The notes beneath the pieces are model-generated. The model ran no database searches. It saw nothing but the letters and a program-made list of their open reading frames with translations, and had not been told where the DNA came from. From Actinoplanes aureus (lineage in GTDB: Bacteria; Actinomycetota; Actinomycetes; Mycobacteriales; Micromonosporaceae): DNA of 64,000 bases. Shown here piece by piece: positions 1-9,295 of this stretch. The number at the start of each line of letters is the position of its first letter. The first letter of the stretch is position 1. The DNA lies in assembly GCF_015704865.1 (NCBI RefSeq), contig NZ_JADQTO010000030.1, positions 1 through 64,000 on the forward strand, written 5' to 3'. Made by a program: the position numbers and the translations under genes.

Positions 1-3000
1 CGCGACTGGACCCCACTCACCGGACCCGACGGCCGGCCCCTACCCCGCCGCGCCGCCATCTCCGGCTTCGGCTACGGCGGCGTCAACGCCCACCTCATCC
101 TCGAAGAACCCCCACCCACCACACCCCAACCAACCACCAACGGCCCCCACGTCATCACCCTCTCCGCCAAAACCCCGGAAGCGCTCACCGAGCAGGCCAC
201 CCGGCTGCTCGCCTTCGTCGGCGGAGCGCCGCGCGAGGACGGCGACCAGCAGGACGTGGCGCCGGTCGTCGAGGAGGTGCGCTCGCTGGCGGCTGAGGTG
301 ACCGGCGTGTCCGCCGACGACCTGAACGTCGACGAGAACCTGGCCGAGTACGGCGTCGACCGGGTGACCCTGGCCCGCCTGACCGCTACCGTCAACGAGC
401 GGTACGGAACGGCACTGGACCCGGCCGAGGGCAGCATCGCCGCCCTCGCCGACCGTGTGCTCGGCACCACCGGCGCGCCGGCCGGGCCGCCACCCGCCGC
501 CGCTGACGTGGACCTGCGCCGGCTCGCGTACACCCTGCAGGTGGGCCGCGAACCGATGGCCGAGCGCGTCGCGCTGATCGCCGCGAGCGTGCCGGAGCTG
601 CGCACGAGCCTCGCCGAGTTCCTGGGCGGCGAGGTACGCGCCGGCGCTGTGCAGGACACCGGACGGCTGCTCACCTCCCTGTTGGACGGCCCGGAGGGCG
701 AGCGGTTCGTGCGGGACCTCGTCGCGGCTGGACGCCTGCCGAAGCTGGCTGACTTGTGGGTCGCGGGCGCAGGCATCGACTGGCGGCAGCTGTACGGCTC
801 GGAGCCCCCCACCCGCATGTCCTTGCCCACCTACCCGTTCGAACGTCGCCGCTGCTGGGTGGGCGCACGCTCGGAACCCGAAATCGTGGAGGACGACACC
901 GCGGATCCGGTCGAGCGCGTCCTGGCGTACCTCACCGGGGTTTTCGCCACCGCCCTCGGGTGGCGGCCTGAAGAGCTGGACCCGGATGCGGGCTTCGACG
1001 AGTACGGCCTCGACTCCCTGACGGCCCGGGAGCTGACCGCGCGGCTGAGGAACCGGTTCCCGGACCTCTCCGCCACGGCGATGTTCGCCGAGCACAGCTT
1101 GCGCGGCCTCGCCCGGCACCTCGCCGACCAATACCCGTCCGAACCGGAACGCCGGGCAACCGTCGCCCCCACCGCGGAGCCGATCGCGGTGATCGGCGTC
1201 AGCGGGCGCTACCCCGGCTCCCCCGACCTGGACACCTACTGGCAGAACCTGGCGAGTGGCCGGGACTGCGTCACCGAGATCCCGGCCGGCCGGTGGGACC
1301 ATGGGCGCTTCGCCGCGCTGGCCGAGCGGATCTCCGGCAAGCCGTACTGCCGGTGGGGCGGCTTCCTGGACGACGTGGACGCGTTCGACCCGCAGTTGTT
1401 CTCGATCTCCCCGATCGAGGCGCGTTACCTGGACCCGCAGGAACGGCTCTTCATCCAGGCCGTCTGGGAATGCTTCGAGGACGCCGGCTACCCGCGCCGC
1501 CGGCGCGGCGCGAACGGCGGCGCCGGAGCGCCGATCGGCGTGTTCGCCGGGGTGACCTACAACAACTATCAGATGTACGCCGCCGAGGCCGGCGAGTGGA
1601 CGCCGGTCAACTCGCAGACGTTCGGGATCGCCAACCGGGTGTCCTACCTGTTCGACCTGGGCGGTCCGAGCGCCGTCCTGGACACCGCCTGCTCCTCCTC
1701 GCTCTACGCCGTGCACTTGGCGGCGGAGAGCATCCGCCGCGGCGAGTGCGCGGCGGCGATCGCCGGCGGGGTCAACCTGACCCTGCACCCGAGCAAGTAC
1801 GTGACCCTCACCGAGGGGCAGTTCACCGCCAGCGACGGCCGGTGCCATACGTTCGGCGCGGGCGGCGACGGGTACGTGCCGGCCGAGGGTGTCGGTGCCG
1901 TGCTGCTCAAACCGCTGTCGGCGGCGCTGGCCGACGGGGACCGGGTGGAGGCCGTGATCCTCGGCTCGGCGGTCAACCACGACGGGCGTACCTTCGGTTT
2001 CAGCGTGCCCAACCCGAAGGCGCAGGCGGCCCTGATCCGCACCGCCCTGGACCGGGCGGGGGTGTCTCCGGACACCATCAGCTACGTCGAGGCGCACGGT
2101 ACCGGTACGAGCCTGGGCGACCCGATCGAGGTGCAGGGCCTGACCGAGGCGTTCCGGTACGGCACCGACCGGTCCGGGTACTGCGCCATCGGCTCCGCCA
2201 AGTCGGTCATCGGGCATGCCGAGGCGGCCGCCGGGATCGCCGCCCTCACCAAGGTGATCCTGCAATTGCGGCACGGCGGTCTCGCCCCCTCACCGACCCA
2301 TTCTGATCAGCTCAACCCGGAGATCGACTTCGCCGCGACGCCGTTCGTCCCGCAGCGCGAGCCGGCTCCCTGGAGCCGTCCGGTCGTCGACGGCCGGACG
2401 GTGCCCCGGCGGGCCGGGATCAGCTCGTTCGGCGTGGGCGGCGTCAACGTCCACCTCGTCGTCGAGGAGCCGCCGGAACCGGCGGAGCGGCCCGCCGAGG
2501 AGCCCCGGCCGGAGTTGGTGTGCCTGTCCGCGCGTACCGAGGACAGCCTGCGCGAGTACGCCGCCGCCCTCGCCGCGTATCTGCGGGACGTTCGGCCGCG
2601 GTTGTCCGACGTGGCTCTCACGTTGCAGACCGGCCGGGAGGAGCTGGCCTGCCGGGCCGCGTTTGTGGCCGCGGACGTCGGTGCCGCCGTGCGGATGCTG
2701 GACGCGCTGCGTACCGGCGCCGGCGCTCCCGGCCTCGTGCGCGGCGAGGTACGCCGGGGCGGCGCCGCGGTGACCGCGCCGGCCGCCGACGGGGATCCGG
2801 ACCGTCTGGCCGAGGCCTGGGTGGCCGGTGCCGAAGTGGACTGGGAGCGGCACCACGCGGGCCGGCCGGTGCGCCGGATCCCGCTACCCACCTATCGCTT
2901 CGCCCGCGAGCGCTACTGGATCGTGGAGCGGTCCGCGCCGGAGGTCCCGGTGTCGCAGGAGTTGCCGCCCGCCCCTCCCGAGCGGCTCCAGGACTACCTG

Positions 3001-4767
3001 CGCGACCTGGTCGGCGAGCTGCTCGGGTTCGACCGGGCCGCCCCACCCGACGTGCGGACCGGATTCTTCGACCTCGGCATGGACTCGGTGCTGGCGACCC
3101 GGATGACGAATCGTCTCGAGGAGGATCTGGCCGTCGAGCTCTATCCGAGCGTGCTGTTCGACCATCCCACGGTGACCGAGATGGCGGCGTACCTGGCCAC
3201 CGTTCTTCCCGCCGGGACGCCGGCGGCGAGTGACGCGCCGCCTGAGCCGGAGGTCGAGACGGTGCGCTACCGCGTCGGCTGGGAGCCGTCCGAGCCGCTC
3301 CCGGAGACCGTGGCCACGGATCGGCTGCTGCTGTTCGACGTGGACGCCACCGTGCACGCCGCAGCGCCGGCCGGATCGGTCCTCGTGCGGCCGGGCGCCG
3401 GCTTCGCCCGGCTCGGCGACGGCCGGTACGAGGTGCGACCCGACTCCGTCGCCGATCACGAGCGGCTGGTCGCCGAACTCCGCGGAGCCGTGGGCGGTCT
3501 GCCGGAGCGGGTGATTCACCTCTGGTCCCGGTCGGGGGAGACCGGGGTCGACGCCGCGTTGCGTGACGGCCCGCTCGCCGTGCTGACGTTCGCCCGGGCG
3601 CTGGTGCGTACCGCCCCGGACGCCGCGCTCGGCCTGCTGCACGTCTACCGGTACGACCCGGAGCGCCCCGACCCGGCGGCCGAGTCCTCCGGCGGCCTGG
3701 CCCGCAGCATCCCGCATGAGAGCCCGCGGATCGGCTGCGCCACGGTCGGCGTTCCCGACGAACTGCTCGCGCGGCCCGCCGAACTGCTCGCCCTCTGCGC
3801 CGCGGAGTTCGCTGTCACCGACCACGATCAGCGGGAGGCGCGCTACAGCGCGAACCAACGCTGGGTGCGCCGGCTGCGGCAATTGCCGGACGCCACCCTG
3901 GCAACACCTGGGGTACGCCGGAACGGCGTCTACCTGATCAGCGGCGGCGGTGGCGGCTTGGGCCTGATCTTCGCCCGGCACCTGACCGAGAAGTACGGCG
4001 CGGCAGTCGTACTGATGTCGCGTTCCGCCCTCGGCGAGGCCCGCCGAGCCGAGCTGGGCGACCGGGTCTGCCATCTGCGCGGCGACGTGACGAACGCCGT
4101 GGACGTCGACCGGGTCGTCGCCGAGGTGCGCCGCCGCTTCGGCCGTCTCGACGGCGTGATCCACGCCGCGGGTGTGCTCCGGGACGCCCTGCTGGTGAAC
4201 AAGACCGACCGGGACGTCGCCGAGGTGCTCGACGCGAAGGTGCACGGGGCGCTGCATCTGGACCGGGCGACGGCCGGCGACGACCTGGACTTCTTCGTGA
4301 TGTTCTCGTCGCTGGCCGCGCTCGCCGGCAACGCCGGGCAGGCCGACTACGCGGTCGCCAACCGGTTCCTCAACGCGTTCGCCGGCTCCCGTGAGCAGCA
4401 GCGCCGAGCCGGCCGGCGCAGCGGGCGCTCGGTGGCCGTGGTGTGGCCGTTCTGGCGGGCCGGCGGCATGGGGGTGGACGAGGAGACCGCCCGGCTCGTC
4501 CGGCGCCGCCTGGGCCTGGCTCAGCTCGACACCGAGGTGGGTCTCGCCGCCTTCGACGCGGTGCTGGCCGGCGACCACACCGAGGGCGGGGTGCTCCAGG
4601 CCGAGCGGAGCCGGTTCGAACGGCTGCTGCCGGTGCTCCCGCCCGGTGACACCGGCGAGGAGATCCCGGCGGGCATCGCGGCGATGCCGCTGTCGGCCGT
4701 GGCCGACGAGCTGGAGCAGTTGCTGAGCGAGCTGACGACCGGAGGGGATCCCATCGATGTCTCATGA
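1..4767 (+). CDS. Modular PKS without integral AT, 5'-truncated (KS fragment, ACP-like, ACP, KS, ACP, KR)
   Basis: The reading frame is open from base 1, so the 5' end lies outside the window; the internal GTG at 256 is not the start. Of 1,588 visible residues, 1-45 are a KS C-terminus (GFGYGGVNAHLILEEP). Residues ~86-150 are ACP-like but read GVDRV, with Arg121 where the carrier Ser should be. A KS-type linker follows (LAYTLQVGRE to LPTYPFERRRCW, ~177-280). ACP2 has GLDSL (Ser339). A complete KS spans ~394-825, with Cys564 in DTACSSS, His699 in EAHGTGT and His739. ACP3 has GMDSV (Ser1029). The KR lies after the ACP, with a GGGGGLG nucleotide motif and FSS/GQADYAVAN catalytic residues, so it should be active. 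No AT is present, and the KS linkers resemble those of trans-AT synthases. The stop overlaps the next PKS gene by 11 nt. The substrate and product are unknown. Confidence 0.92.
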   Translation, partial: RDWTPLTGPDGRPLPRRAAISGFGYGGVNAHLILEEPPPTTPQPTTNGPHVITLSAKTPEALTEQATRLLAFVGGAPREDGDQQDVAPVVEEVRSLAAEVTGVSADDLNVDENLAEYGVDRVTLARLTATVNERYGTALDPAEGSIAALADRVLGTTGAPAGPPPAAADVDLRRLAYTLQVGREPMAERVALIAASVPELRTSLAEFLGGEVRAGAVQDTGRLLTSLLDGPEGERFVRDLVAAGRLPKLADLWVAGAGIDWRQLYGSEPPTRMSLPTYPFERRRCWVGARSEPEIVEDDTADPVERVLAYLTGVFATALGWRPEELDPDAGFDEYGLDSLTARELTARLRNRFPDLSATAMFAEHSLRGLARHLADQYPSEPERRATVAPTAEPIAVIGVSGRYPGSPDLDTYWQNLASGRDCVTEIPAGRWDHGRFAALAERISGKPYCRWGGFLDDVDAFDPQLFSISPIEARYLDPQERLFIQAVWECFEDAGYPRRRRGANGGAGAPIGVFAGVTYNNYQMYAAEAGEWTPVNSQTFGIANRVSYLFDLGGPSAVLDTACSSSLYAVHLAAESIRRGECAAAIAGGVNLTLHPSKYVTLTEGQFTASDGRCHTFGAGGDGYVPAEGVGAVLLKPLSAALADGDRVEAVILGSAVNHDGRTFGFSVPNPKAQAALIRTALDRAGVSPDTISYVEAHGTGTSLGDPIEVQGLTEAFRYGTDRSGYCAIGSAKSVIGHAEAAAGIAALTKVILQLRHGGLAPSPTHSDQLNPEIDFAATPFVPQREPAPWSRPVVDGRTVPRRAGISSFGVGGVNVHLVVEEPPEPAERPAEEPRPELVCLSARTEDSLREYAAALAAYLRDVRPRLSDVALTLQTGREELACRAAFVAADVGAAVRMLDALRTGAGAPGLVRGEVRRGGAAVTAPAADGDPDRLAEAWVAGAEVDWERHHAGRPVRRIPLPTYRFARERYWIVERSAPEVPVSQELPPAPPERLQDYLRDLVGELLGFDRAAPPDVRTGFFDLGMDSVLATRMTNRLEEDLAVELYPSVLFDHPTVTEMAAYLATVLPAGTPAASDAPPEPEVETVRYRVGWEPSEPLPETVATDRLLLFDVDATVHAAAPAGSVLVRPGAGFARLGDGRYEVRPDSVADHERLVAELRGAVGGLPERVIHLWSRSGETGVDAALRDGPLAVLTFARALVRTAPDAALGLLHVYRYDPERPDPAAESSGGLARSIPHESPRIGCATVGVPDELLARPAELLALCAAEFAVTDHDQREARYSANQRWVRRLRQLPDATLATPGVRRNGVYLISGGGGGLGLIFARHLTEKYGAAVVLMSRSALGEARRAELGDRVCHLRGDVTNAVDVDRVVAEVRRRFGRLDGVIHAAGVLRDALLVNKTDRDVAEVLDAKVHGALHLDRATAGDDLDFFVMFSSLAALAGNAGQADYAVANRFLNAFAGSREQQRRAGRRSGRSVAVVWPFWRAGGMGVDEETARLVRRRLGLAQLDTEVGLAAFDAVLAGDHTEGGVLQAERSRFERLLPVLPPGDTGEEIPAGIAAMPLSAVADELEQLLSELTTGGDPIDVS

Positions 4768-7700
4768 CCTGCTGCTCCGGCGCTCGCTGCACGCCATCCG
4801 GGAGCTGCGCCAGGAACTGGACCGGCACCGCGCCGCCGAGCCGGTAGCGATCGTCGGGATGAGCTGCCGGTTCCCTGGCGGAGCGGACAGCCCCGAGGCG
4901 TTCTGGCGGCTGCTGGCCGACGGGCGGGACGCGGTCGTGCCGGTGCCGCCGGACCGGTGGGGCGGCCGCAGCTACCTCGATCCGGACCCCGACGTCCCCG
5001 GCACCACCTACACCGACCGGGCCGGTTTCCTGCGCGAGGACATCCACGAGTTCGACGCCGAGCTGTTCGGCATCCCGGCCGGCGAGGCGGCCGAGATGGA
5101 CCCGCAGCAGCGCCTGCTGCTGGAGACCAGCTGGGCGGCCCTGGAGTCGGCCGGAACGCGGGGCGGCGATCGGACCGGGGTGTTCGTGGGCATCTCCGGG
5201 TCGGAGTTCGCGATGCTGCCGCGTCCGGCCGAGCGGATCGGGCCGTACACGGCGACCGGCGCCACGGTCAGCATCGCCGCCGGCCGGATCGCGCACGCGC
5301 TGAGCCTGCGCGGCCCCGCGCTGGCGGTCGACACGGCGTGCTCGTCGTCGCTGGTGGCCGTCCATCTGGCGGTGCAGAGCCTGCGCCGCGGTGAGTGCGA
5401 CAGCGCGCTGGCCGGTGGGGTGAACGCGTTGCTGTCACCGGGCAACTTCATCGTGCTCAGCAAGATGCGCGCGCTCGCCCGGGACGGCCGGTGCAAGACG
5501 TTCGACGCGGCGGCCGACGGCTACGTCCGCGGCGAGGGATGCGGGATGGTGGTGCTGCGGCGCCTGGCCGACGCGCGGGCCGACGGTGACCCGGTGCTCG
5601 CCGTCATCCACGGGAGCGCGGTCAACCAGGACGGGCGCAGCAGCGGGCTGACCGTGCCGAACGGTTCGGCCCAGCGGGCGGTGGTGGAGCAGGCGCTGGG
5701 GCAGGCCGGGGTGGCGCCCGGCGAGGTCGGCTATCTGGAGGCGCACGGCACCGGGACCCCGCTCGGCGACCCGATCGAGATGCACGCGCTGACCGAGGTG
5801 CTCGGCCGTGGGCGTACGCCGGACCGGCCGTTGTGGATCGGAGCGGTCAAGCCGGCGATCGGGCACCTGGAGGCGGCGGCCGGCATCGCCGGCCTGATCA
5901 AGACCGTGCTGGTGCTCCAGCACGGTGAGATCCCGCCCAACCTGCACCTCACCCGGCTCAACCCACGCCTGTCGCCGGAGCGGATCCCGGCGCGTCTCCC
6001 GGCTGCGCTGACGCCCTGGGAGAGCGGCGGCGACCGCCGGGTGGCCGGTGTCAGCTCGTTCGGATTCAGCGGCACCAACGCGCACGTGGTCCTCGCCGAG
6101 GCGCCGGCGGCGGCCGAGCAGGACACCGGCGTACGGTCGCATCTCGCGGTCCTCTCCGCGCGCACCCCGGACGCACTGCGGCGGTACGCCGCGGACCTGG
6201 CCGCGCACCTCGAGAGCCGTCCCGGGCTCGCCCTCGCCGCGGTGTGCCACACCCTCGCGGTCCGGCGCACCCACTTCCCGCACCGCGCCGCGGCCGTCGT
6301 GTCCGGGATCGGCGAGCTGGTCGACTGGCTTCGGGACGTCAAGCCCGCCGAGCCGCCGCAGGGGGCAGACGAGCTCAGCGTTCTGGCGCGGCAGTTCCTG
6401 GCGGGCGGCGATCCCCGCTCGGACTGGACCGGCCAGGCTGTGACGCTGCCCAGCCGCCCGTTCTCCCGGGTGCGGCATGTCGCCGCGGCCCCGGGCAGGC
6501 CGGAGGCGGCGCTGCCCGGCCGCCGGGTGCCGTCGCCGTTGCGCACGGCCCAGTACGAGGCTCTCGTCGGCCCGGACACGCTGCCCGAGCTGCGGGACAA
6601 CAACGAGGTGCTGCACATCGGCTACTACCACGCCATGGTCGCCGCCGCCGTCCGTGACCTGTCCGGCTCCCGCAGCTACCTGCTCCGCGACCTGGAGTTC
6701 GTCGAGGCCCTGCACTTCACCGGCGACGCGGAGCGGATCGTGCAGGTGGTGGTGGAGGAGGCCGACGGCGACGAGGAGCGGCCGTGCTCGGTGCACAGCC
6801 GGCCGGCCGCCGGCGACGATTGGAGCGTGCACCTGCGGGCCGCGCTGTATCCCCGGCCCACCACCACCCGCATGCTGACGACGCGGGCCGCCCTGACCGA
6901 GCGCTGTTCCCGTCCGATGAGCGCGGACGACTTCCACGCCGATCTGCGGTCCCGGGGATTCCGGATGGGACCGGCGGTGACCTGGGTGGAGCAGCTGTCG
7001 GTGGGGGAGGGCGAGGCATTGGCCCGGTTCCGGCCCGCCGAACCCGGCGAGAACCGCTGCGGGCTGGCCGTACATCCCGGTGTCCTGGACGCCGCCGTGC
7101 AGCTGTTCGCCGCGGCCGGCCGTGCCGAGCTGGGCGGCGACGCGTTCATCACCCGCCGCATCGCCGAGCTGCTTCTGGTGGACCGGCCGGCCGCCGGGCC
7201 GCTGTGGGGTCACGCGACCCTCCGGGAGGGTCTGCGCGGTGACATCGTGGTCTTCGCCGACTCGGGAGAGCTGGTCGCGAGGGCGACGGGCGTGGAGATC
7301 GTCCGCATCGACAACCGGCGCCGCGAGGAGTTGGTGCGCCAGGCGGCCGCCCGCCCGCCGGCCGCTCATGCCGGCGGGGACGTCACCGGTTACCTGACCG
7401 CGGCGGTCACCGAACTGCTCGCGGGGGAGACACCGCCGCCCGACCGGCCCCTGGCCGAGTACGGGATGGACTCGCTGGCCGTGCTCGAGTTGCGCCGGCG
7501 CATCGCGGCGGACCTGGGGATGGACGTCCCGGTCGAGTACCTGCTGCAGGGCCCGTCGATCGGCGACCTGGCCGCTCTGCTCACCTCGCCCGGGGACGGC
7601 GACGATGCCGTCGGCGCGTACCGCCGGGACTACGACCTGAACCCGGAGTCGTGGCTGGTCCACGGCAGCAAGCGGGCCGACGCGGACGTCCGGCTCTTCT

Positions 7701-8437
7701 GCGTGCCCTACGGCGTCAAGGGCGCGTCGCTCTACAGCCGCTGGGCGAAGCGGCTACCCTACTACGTCGACGTGTGCCCGATCCAGTTCCCCGGCAAGGA
7801 GCAGCGCATCCGGGAGCGCCCGATCGCGGACCTCACCGAGGCGGTCGACGCGCTCGAGCAGGTGCTCAGCAGCCGTCTCGACCGGCCGGTCGCCCTGTAC
7901 GGGCACAGTGTGGGAGCGCTTGTCGCGTACCGGGTCGCGCAGCGGCTGAGCGGCACCGGGCGGGTCAGTCACCTGTTCGTCGGCGCGTACACGGCACCCA
8001 CCGTGCAGCCGAATCCGGTGTACCGGCGGGTGATGGAGACCTTCCGGGTGTTCGGCTTCGACGACGTGCCGGCGCTGGAGGACCTGGCGGGCGCTTCCGC
8101 CGAGGACCACCGGCGGTACGAGGCGTTCATCCGGGAGAAGTTCGGCATCGACGTCGACGACGAGGTACGCGCGGCGGTCAAGCCGGTGGGGCTGGCGGAC
8201 TTCCGGCTGGTGCACACGTACCGGCACGACCCGGACGAGCCGCCGTTGACGATCCCGGTCACGGCCTTCCACGGCGAACGGGACACCTTCGTCACCGAGG
8301 AGGAGATGCGGGCATGGGGCAAGCTGACCACCGGCCCCTTCACGTGCGAGGTGGTGCCCGGTGACCACTTCTTCCTGCACGGTGATCAGGCCGAGGACCG
8401 GGTCGTCACGACGATCGCGCGGCAGCTGGACCGGTGA
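4757..8437 (+). CDS. Terminal PKS module: KS, DH-like, ACP, thioesterase (no AT)
   Basis: The protein has 1,226 residues. The start overlaps the end of the upstream PKS gene. Residues 1-28 form a charged helix of the kind used for docking. The KS (~30-450) has Cys195 in DTACSSS, His330 in EAHGTGT and a GHLEAAAG motif. The KS-to-AT linker is present (LSARTPDALRRYAADL, then AVRRTHFPHRAA) and runs almost directly into a post-AT-like LPSRPFSRVRHV, so the AT is missing between its flanks. Residues ~595-850 look like a double-hotdog dehydratase: the first motif is DNNEVLHIGYYHAMV in place of HxxxGxxxxP, and the second, HPGVLDAAVQ, keeps Asp. Activity is doubtful. The ACP has GMDSL (Ser906). The C-terminal thioesterase (~955-1225) has GHSVGA (Ser1051) and a late GDHFFLH histidine, so this protein probably releases the polyketide chain. 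Confidence 0.93.
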   Translation: MSHDLLLRRSLHAIRELRQELDRHRAAEPVAIVGMSCRFPGGADSPEAFWRLLADGRDAVVPVPPDRWGGRSYLDPDPDVPGTTYTDRAGFLREDIHEFDAELFGIPAGEAAEMDPQQRLLLETSWAALESAGTRGGDRTGVFVGISGSEFAMLPRPAERIGPYTATGATVSIAAGRIAHALSLRGPALAVDTACSSSLVAVHLAVQSLRRGECDSALAGGVNALLSPGNFIVLSKMRALARDGRCKTFDAAADGYVRGEGCGMVVLRRLADARADGDPVLAVIHGSAVNQDGRSSGLTVPNGSAQRAVVEQALGQAGVAPGEVGYLEAHGTGTPLGDPIEMHALTEVLGRGRTPDRPLWIGAVKPAIGHLEAAAGIAGLIKTVLVLQHGEIPPNLHLTRLNPRLSPERIPARLPAALTPWESGGDRRVAGVSSFGFSGTNAHVVLAEAPAAAEQDTGVRSHLAVLSARTPDALRRYAADLAAHLESRPGLALAAVCHTLAVRRTHFPHRAAAVVSGIGELVDWLRDVKPAEPPQGADELSVLARQFLAGGDPRSDWTGQAVTLPSRPFSRVRHVAAAPGRPEAALPGRRVPSPLRTAQYEALVGPDTLPELRDNNEVLHIGYYHAMVAAAVRDLSGSRSYLLRDLEFVEALHFTGDAERIVQVVVEEADGDEERPCSVHSRPAAGDDWSVHLRAALYPRPTTTRMLTTRAALTERCSRPMSADDFHADLRSRGFRMGPAVTWVEQLSVGEGEALARFRPAEPGENRCGLAVHPGVLDAAVQLFAAAGRAELGGDAFITRRIAELLLVDRPAAGPLWGHATLREGLRGDIVVFADSGELVARATGVEIVRIDNRRREELVRQAAARPPAAHAGGDVTGYLTAAVTELLAGETPPPDRPLAEYGMDSLAVLELRRRIAADLGMDVPVEYLLQGPSIGDLAALLTSPGDGDDAVGAYRRDYDLNPESWLVHGSKRADADVRLFCVPYGVKGASLYSRWAKRLPYYVDVCPIQFPGKEQRIRERPIADLTEAVDALEQVLSSRLDRPVALYGHSVGALVAYRVAQRLSGTGRVSHLFVGAYTAPTVQPNPVYRRVMETFRVFGFDDVPALEDLAGASAEDHRRYEAFIREKFGIDVDDEVRAAVKPVGLADFRLVHTYRHDPDEPPLTIPVTAFHGERDTFVTEEEMRAWGKLTTGPFTCEVVPGDHFFLHGDQAEDRVVTTIARQLDR

Positions 8438-9170
8438 CCGCCCGGCAGATGGCCGCCGCGACAGCCGCCCGATGCTCGTGCAGGAAGAAGTGGCCGCCGT
8501 CGAACAGGTGCGTGCGCAGCGGCCGGGTGGTCACCTCCTGCCAGCCGGCCAGCTCCGGCTCGGTCGCGTCCGGGTCGCGCCGCCCGCCGAACACCTCGAC
8601 CGGGCAGTCCAGGGGTGCTCCCGGCCGGTGCGTGTACCCGTCCATCGCCGCGATGTCCGAGCGCAGGATCCGCGCGTAGTGCGCCAGCAGCTCGGCGTCG
8701 GCCGCCACCTCGGCGGGAATCCCGCCGTACCGGCCGTTGAGGACCAGGGCGAGTTCGAAGTCGGGCAGCTCCAGCAGCGCGTCCGGGCGGCGGCGGAACT
8801 GCGGGGCGCGCCGGGCCGCCACGCCGAGCCAGACCGGAGCGGTGCCGTGCTGCCGCCGCCACTCGACAGCGGCCGCATAGGCGGACAGGCCACCCATGCT
8901 GTGACCGAACAGGGCGACCGGCGCAGGACCCAGCTCCGCCAGGGCGTTGACCGCGCCGGCGGCGTACTCCGCAAGGTTCGAACAGAGCGGCTCGTCGCTG
9001 CGGTTGTCCCGTCCCGGTGGCCGGACCACGCACACGTCGACGCGCGGATCGAACAGCTCCGACCAAGCTCGGAACACCCCGGCGCCGGCGCCGGCGTTGG
9101 GGAACATCAGCAGCCGGACCAGCGGATCCGGCTGCGGGCGGAGACGCAGGAGCCATCGATTCGACCGCAT
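8406..9170 (-). CDS. Type II (editing) thioesterase
   Basis: This is an alpha/beta-hydrolase of 254 residues from the start chosen at 9170 (MRSNRWLLRLRP), which matches how this family begins; in-frame starts at 9227 and 9254 would add an Ala/Arg-rich extension that looks like leader DNA. It has the FPNAGAGAGVF segment near the N-terminus, the nucleophile elbow GHSMGG and a final GGHFFLH containing the catalytic His. Stand-alone type II thioesterases remove misprimed or stalled acyl groups from PKS and NRPS carrier domains, and either assembly line here could be its client. The gene converges on the terminal PKS gene and the two coding regions overlap by 32 nt, so there is no room for a terminator between them. 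Confidence 0.9.
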   Translation of the reverse strand: MRSNRWLLRLRPQPDPLVRLLMFPNAGAGAGVFRAWSELFDPRVDVCVVRPPGRDNRSDEPLCSNLAEYAAGAVNALAELGPAPVALFGHSMGGLSAYAAAVEWRRQHGTAPVWLGVAARRAPQFRRRPDALLELPDFELALVLNGRYGGIPAEVAADAELLAHYARILRSDIAAMDGYTHRPGAPLDCPVEVFGGRRDPDATEPELAGWQEVTTRPLRTHLFDGGHFFLHEHRAAVAAAICRAVTGPAAARSS

Positions 9171-9241
9171 CGGAGTCACCCGCCGGAGCGTAGCAGCGGC
9201 CGGTCGCCCGCGAGCCGCTCCATTCATGACCTTGTATTCCC

Positions 9242-9254
9242 GTGGTATGACCAC
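9242..9254. promoter_or_regulatory. 13-bp palindrome in the divergent TEII / ligase intergenic region
   Basis: GTGGT-ATG-ACCAC is a perfect inverted repeat between the divergently transcribed type II thioesterase and the PaaK-like ligase. Its position suits an operator for either gene. No -35/-10 pair stood out on either strand, and a chance palindrome of this size is possible. Confidence 0.25.
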
Positions 9255-9295
9255 AACCGCCGGTCGGCCGGACCGTCCGGCAGTGAGGAGCAGTG

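Noticed and set aside
256-4767. GTG at 256 as the start of the first PKS gene
   Set aside because: The same frame is open from base 1 and encodes the end of a KS domain (GFGYGGVNAHLILEEP), so the gene begins upstream of the window.
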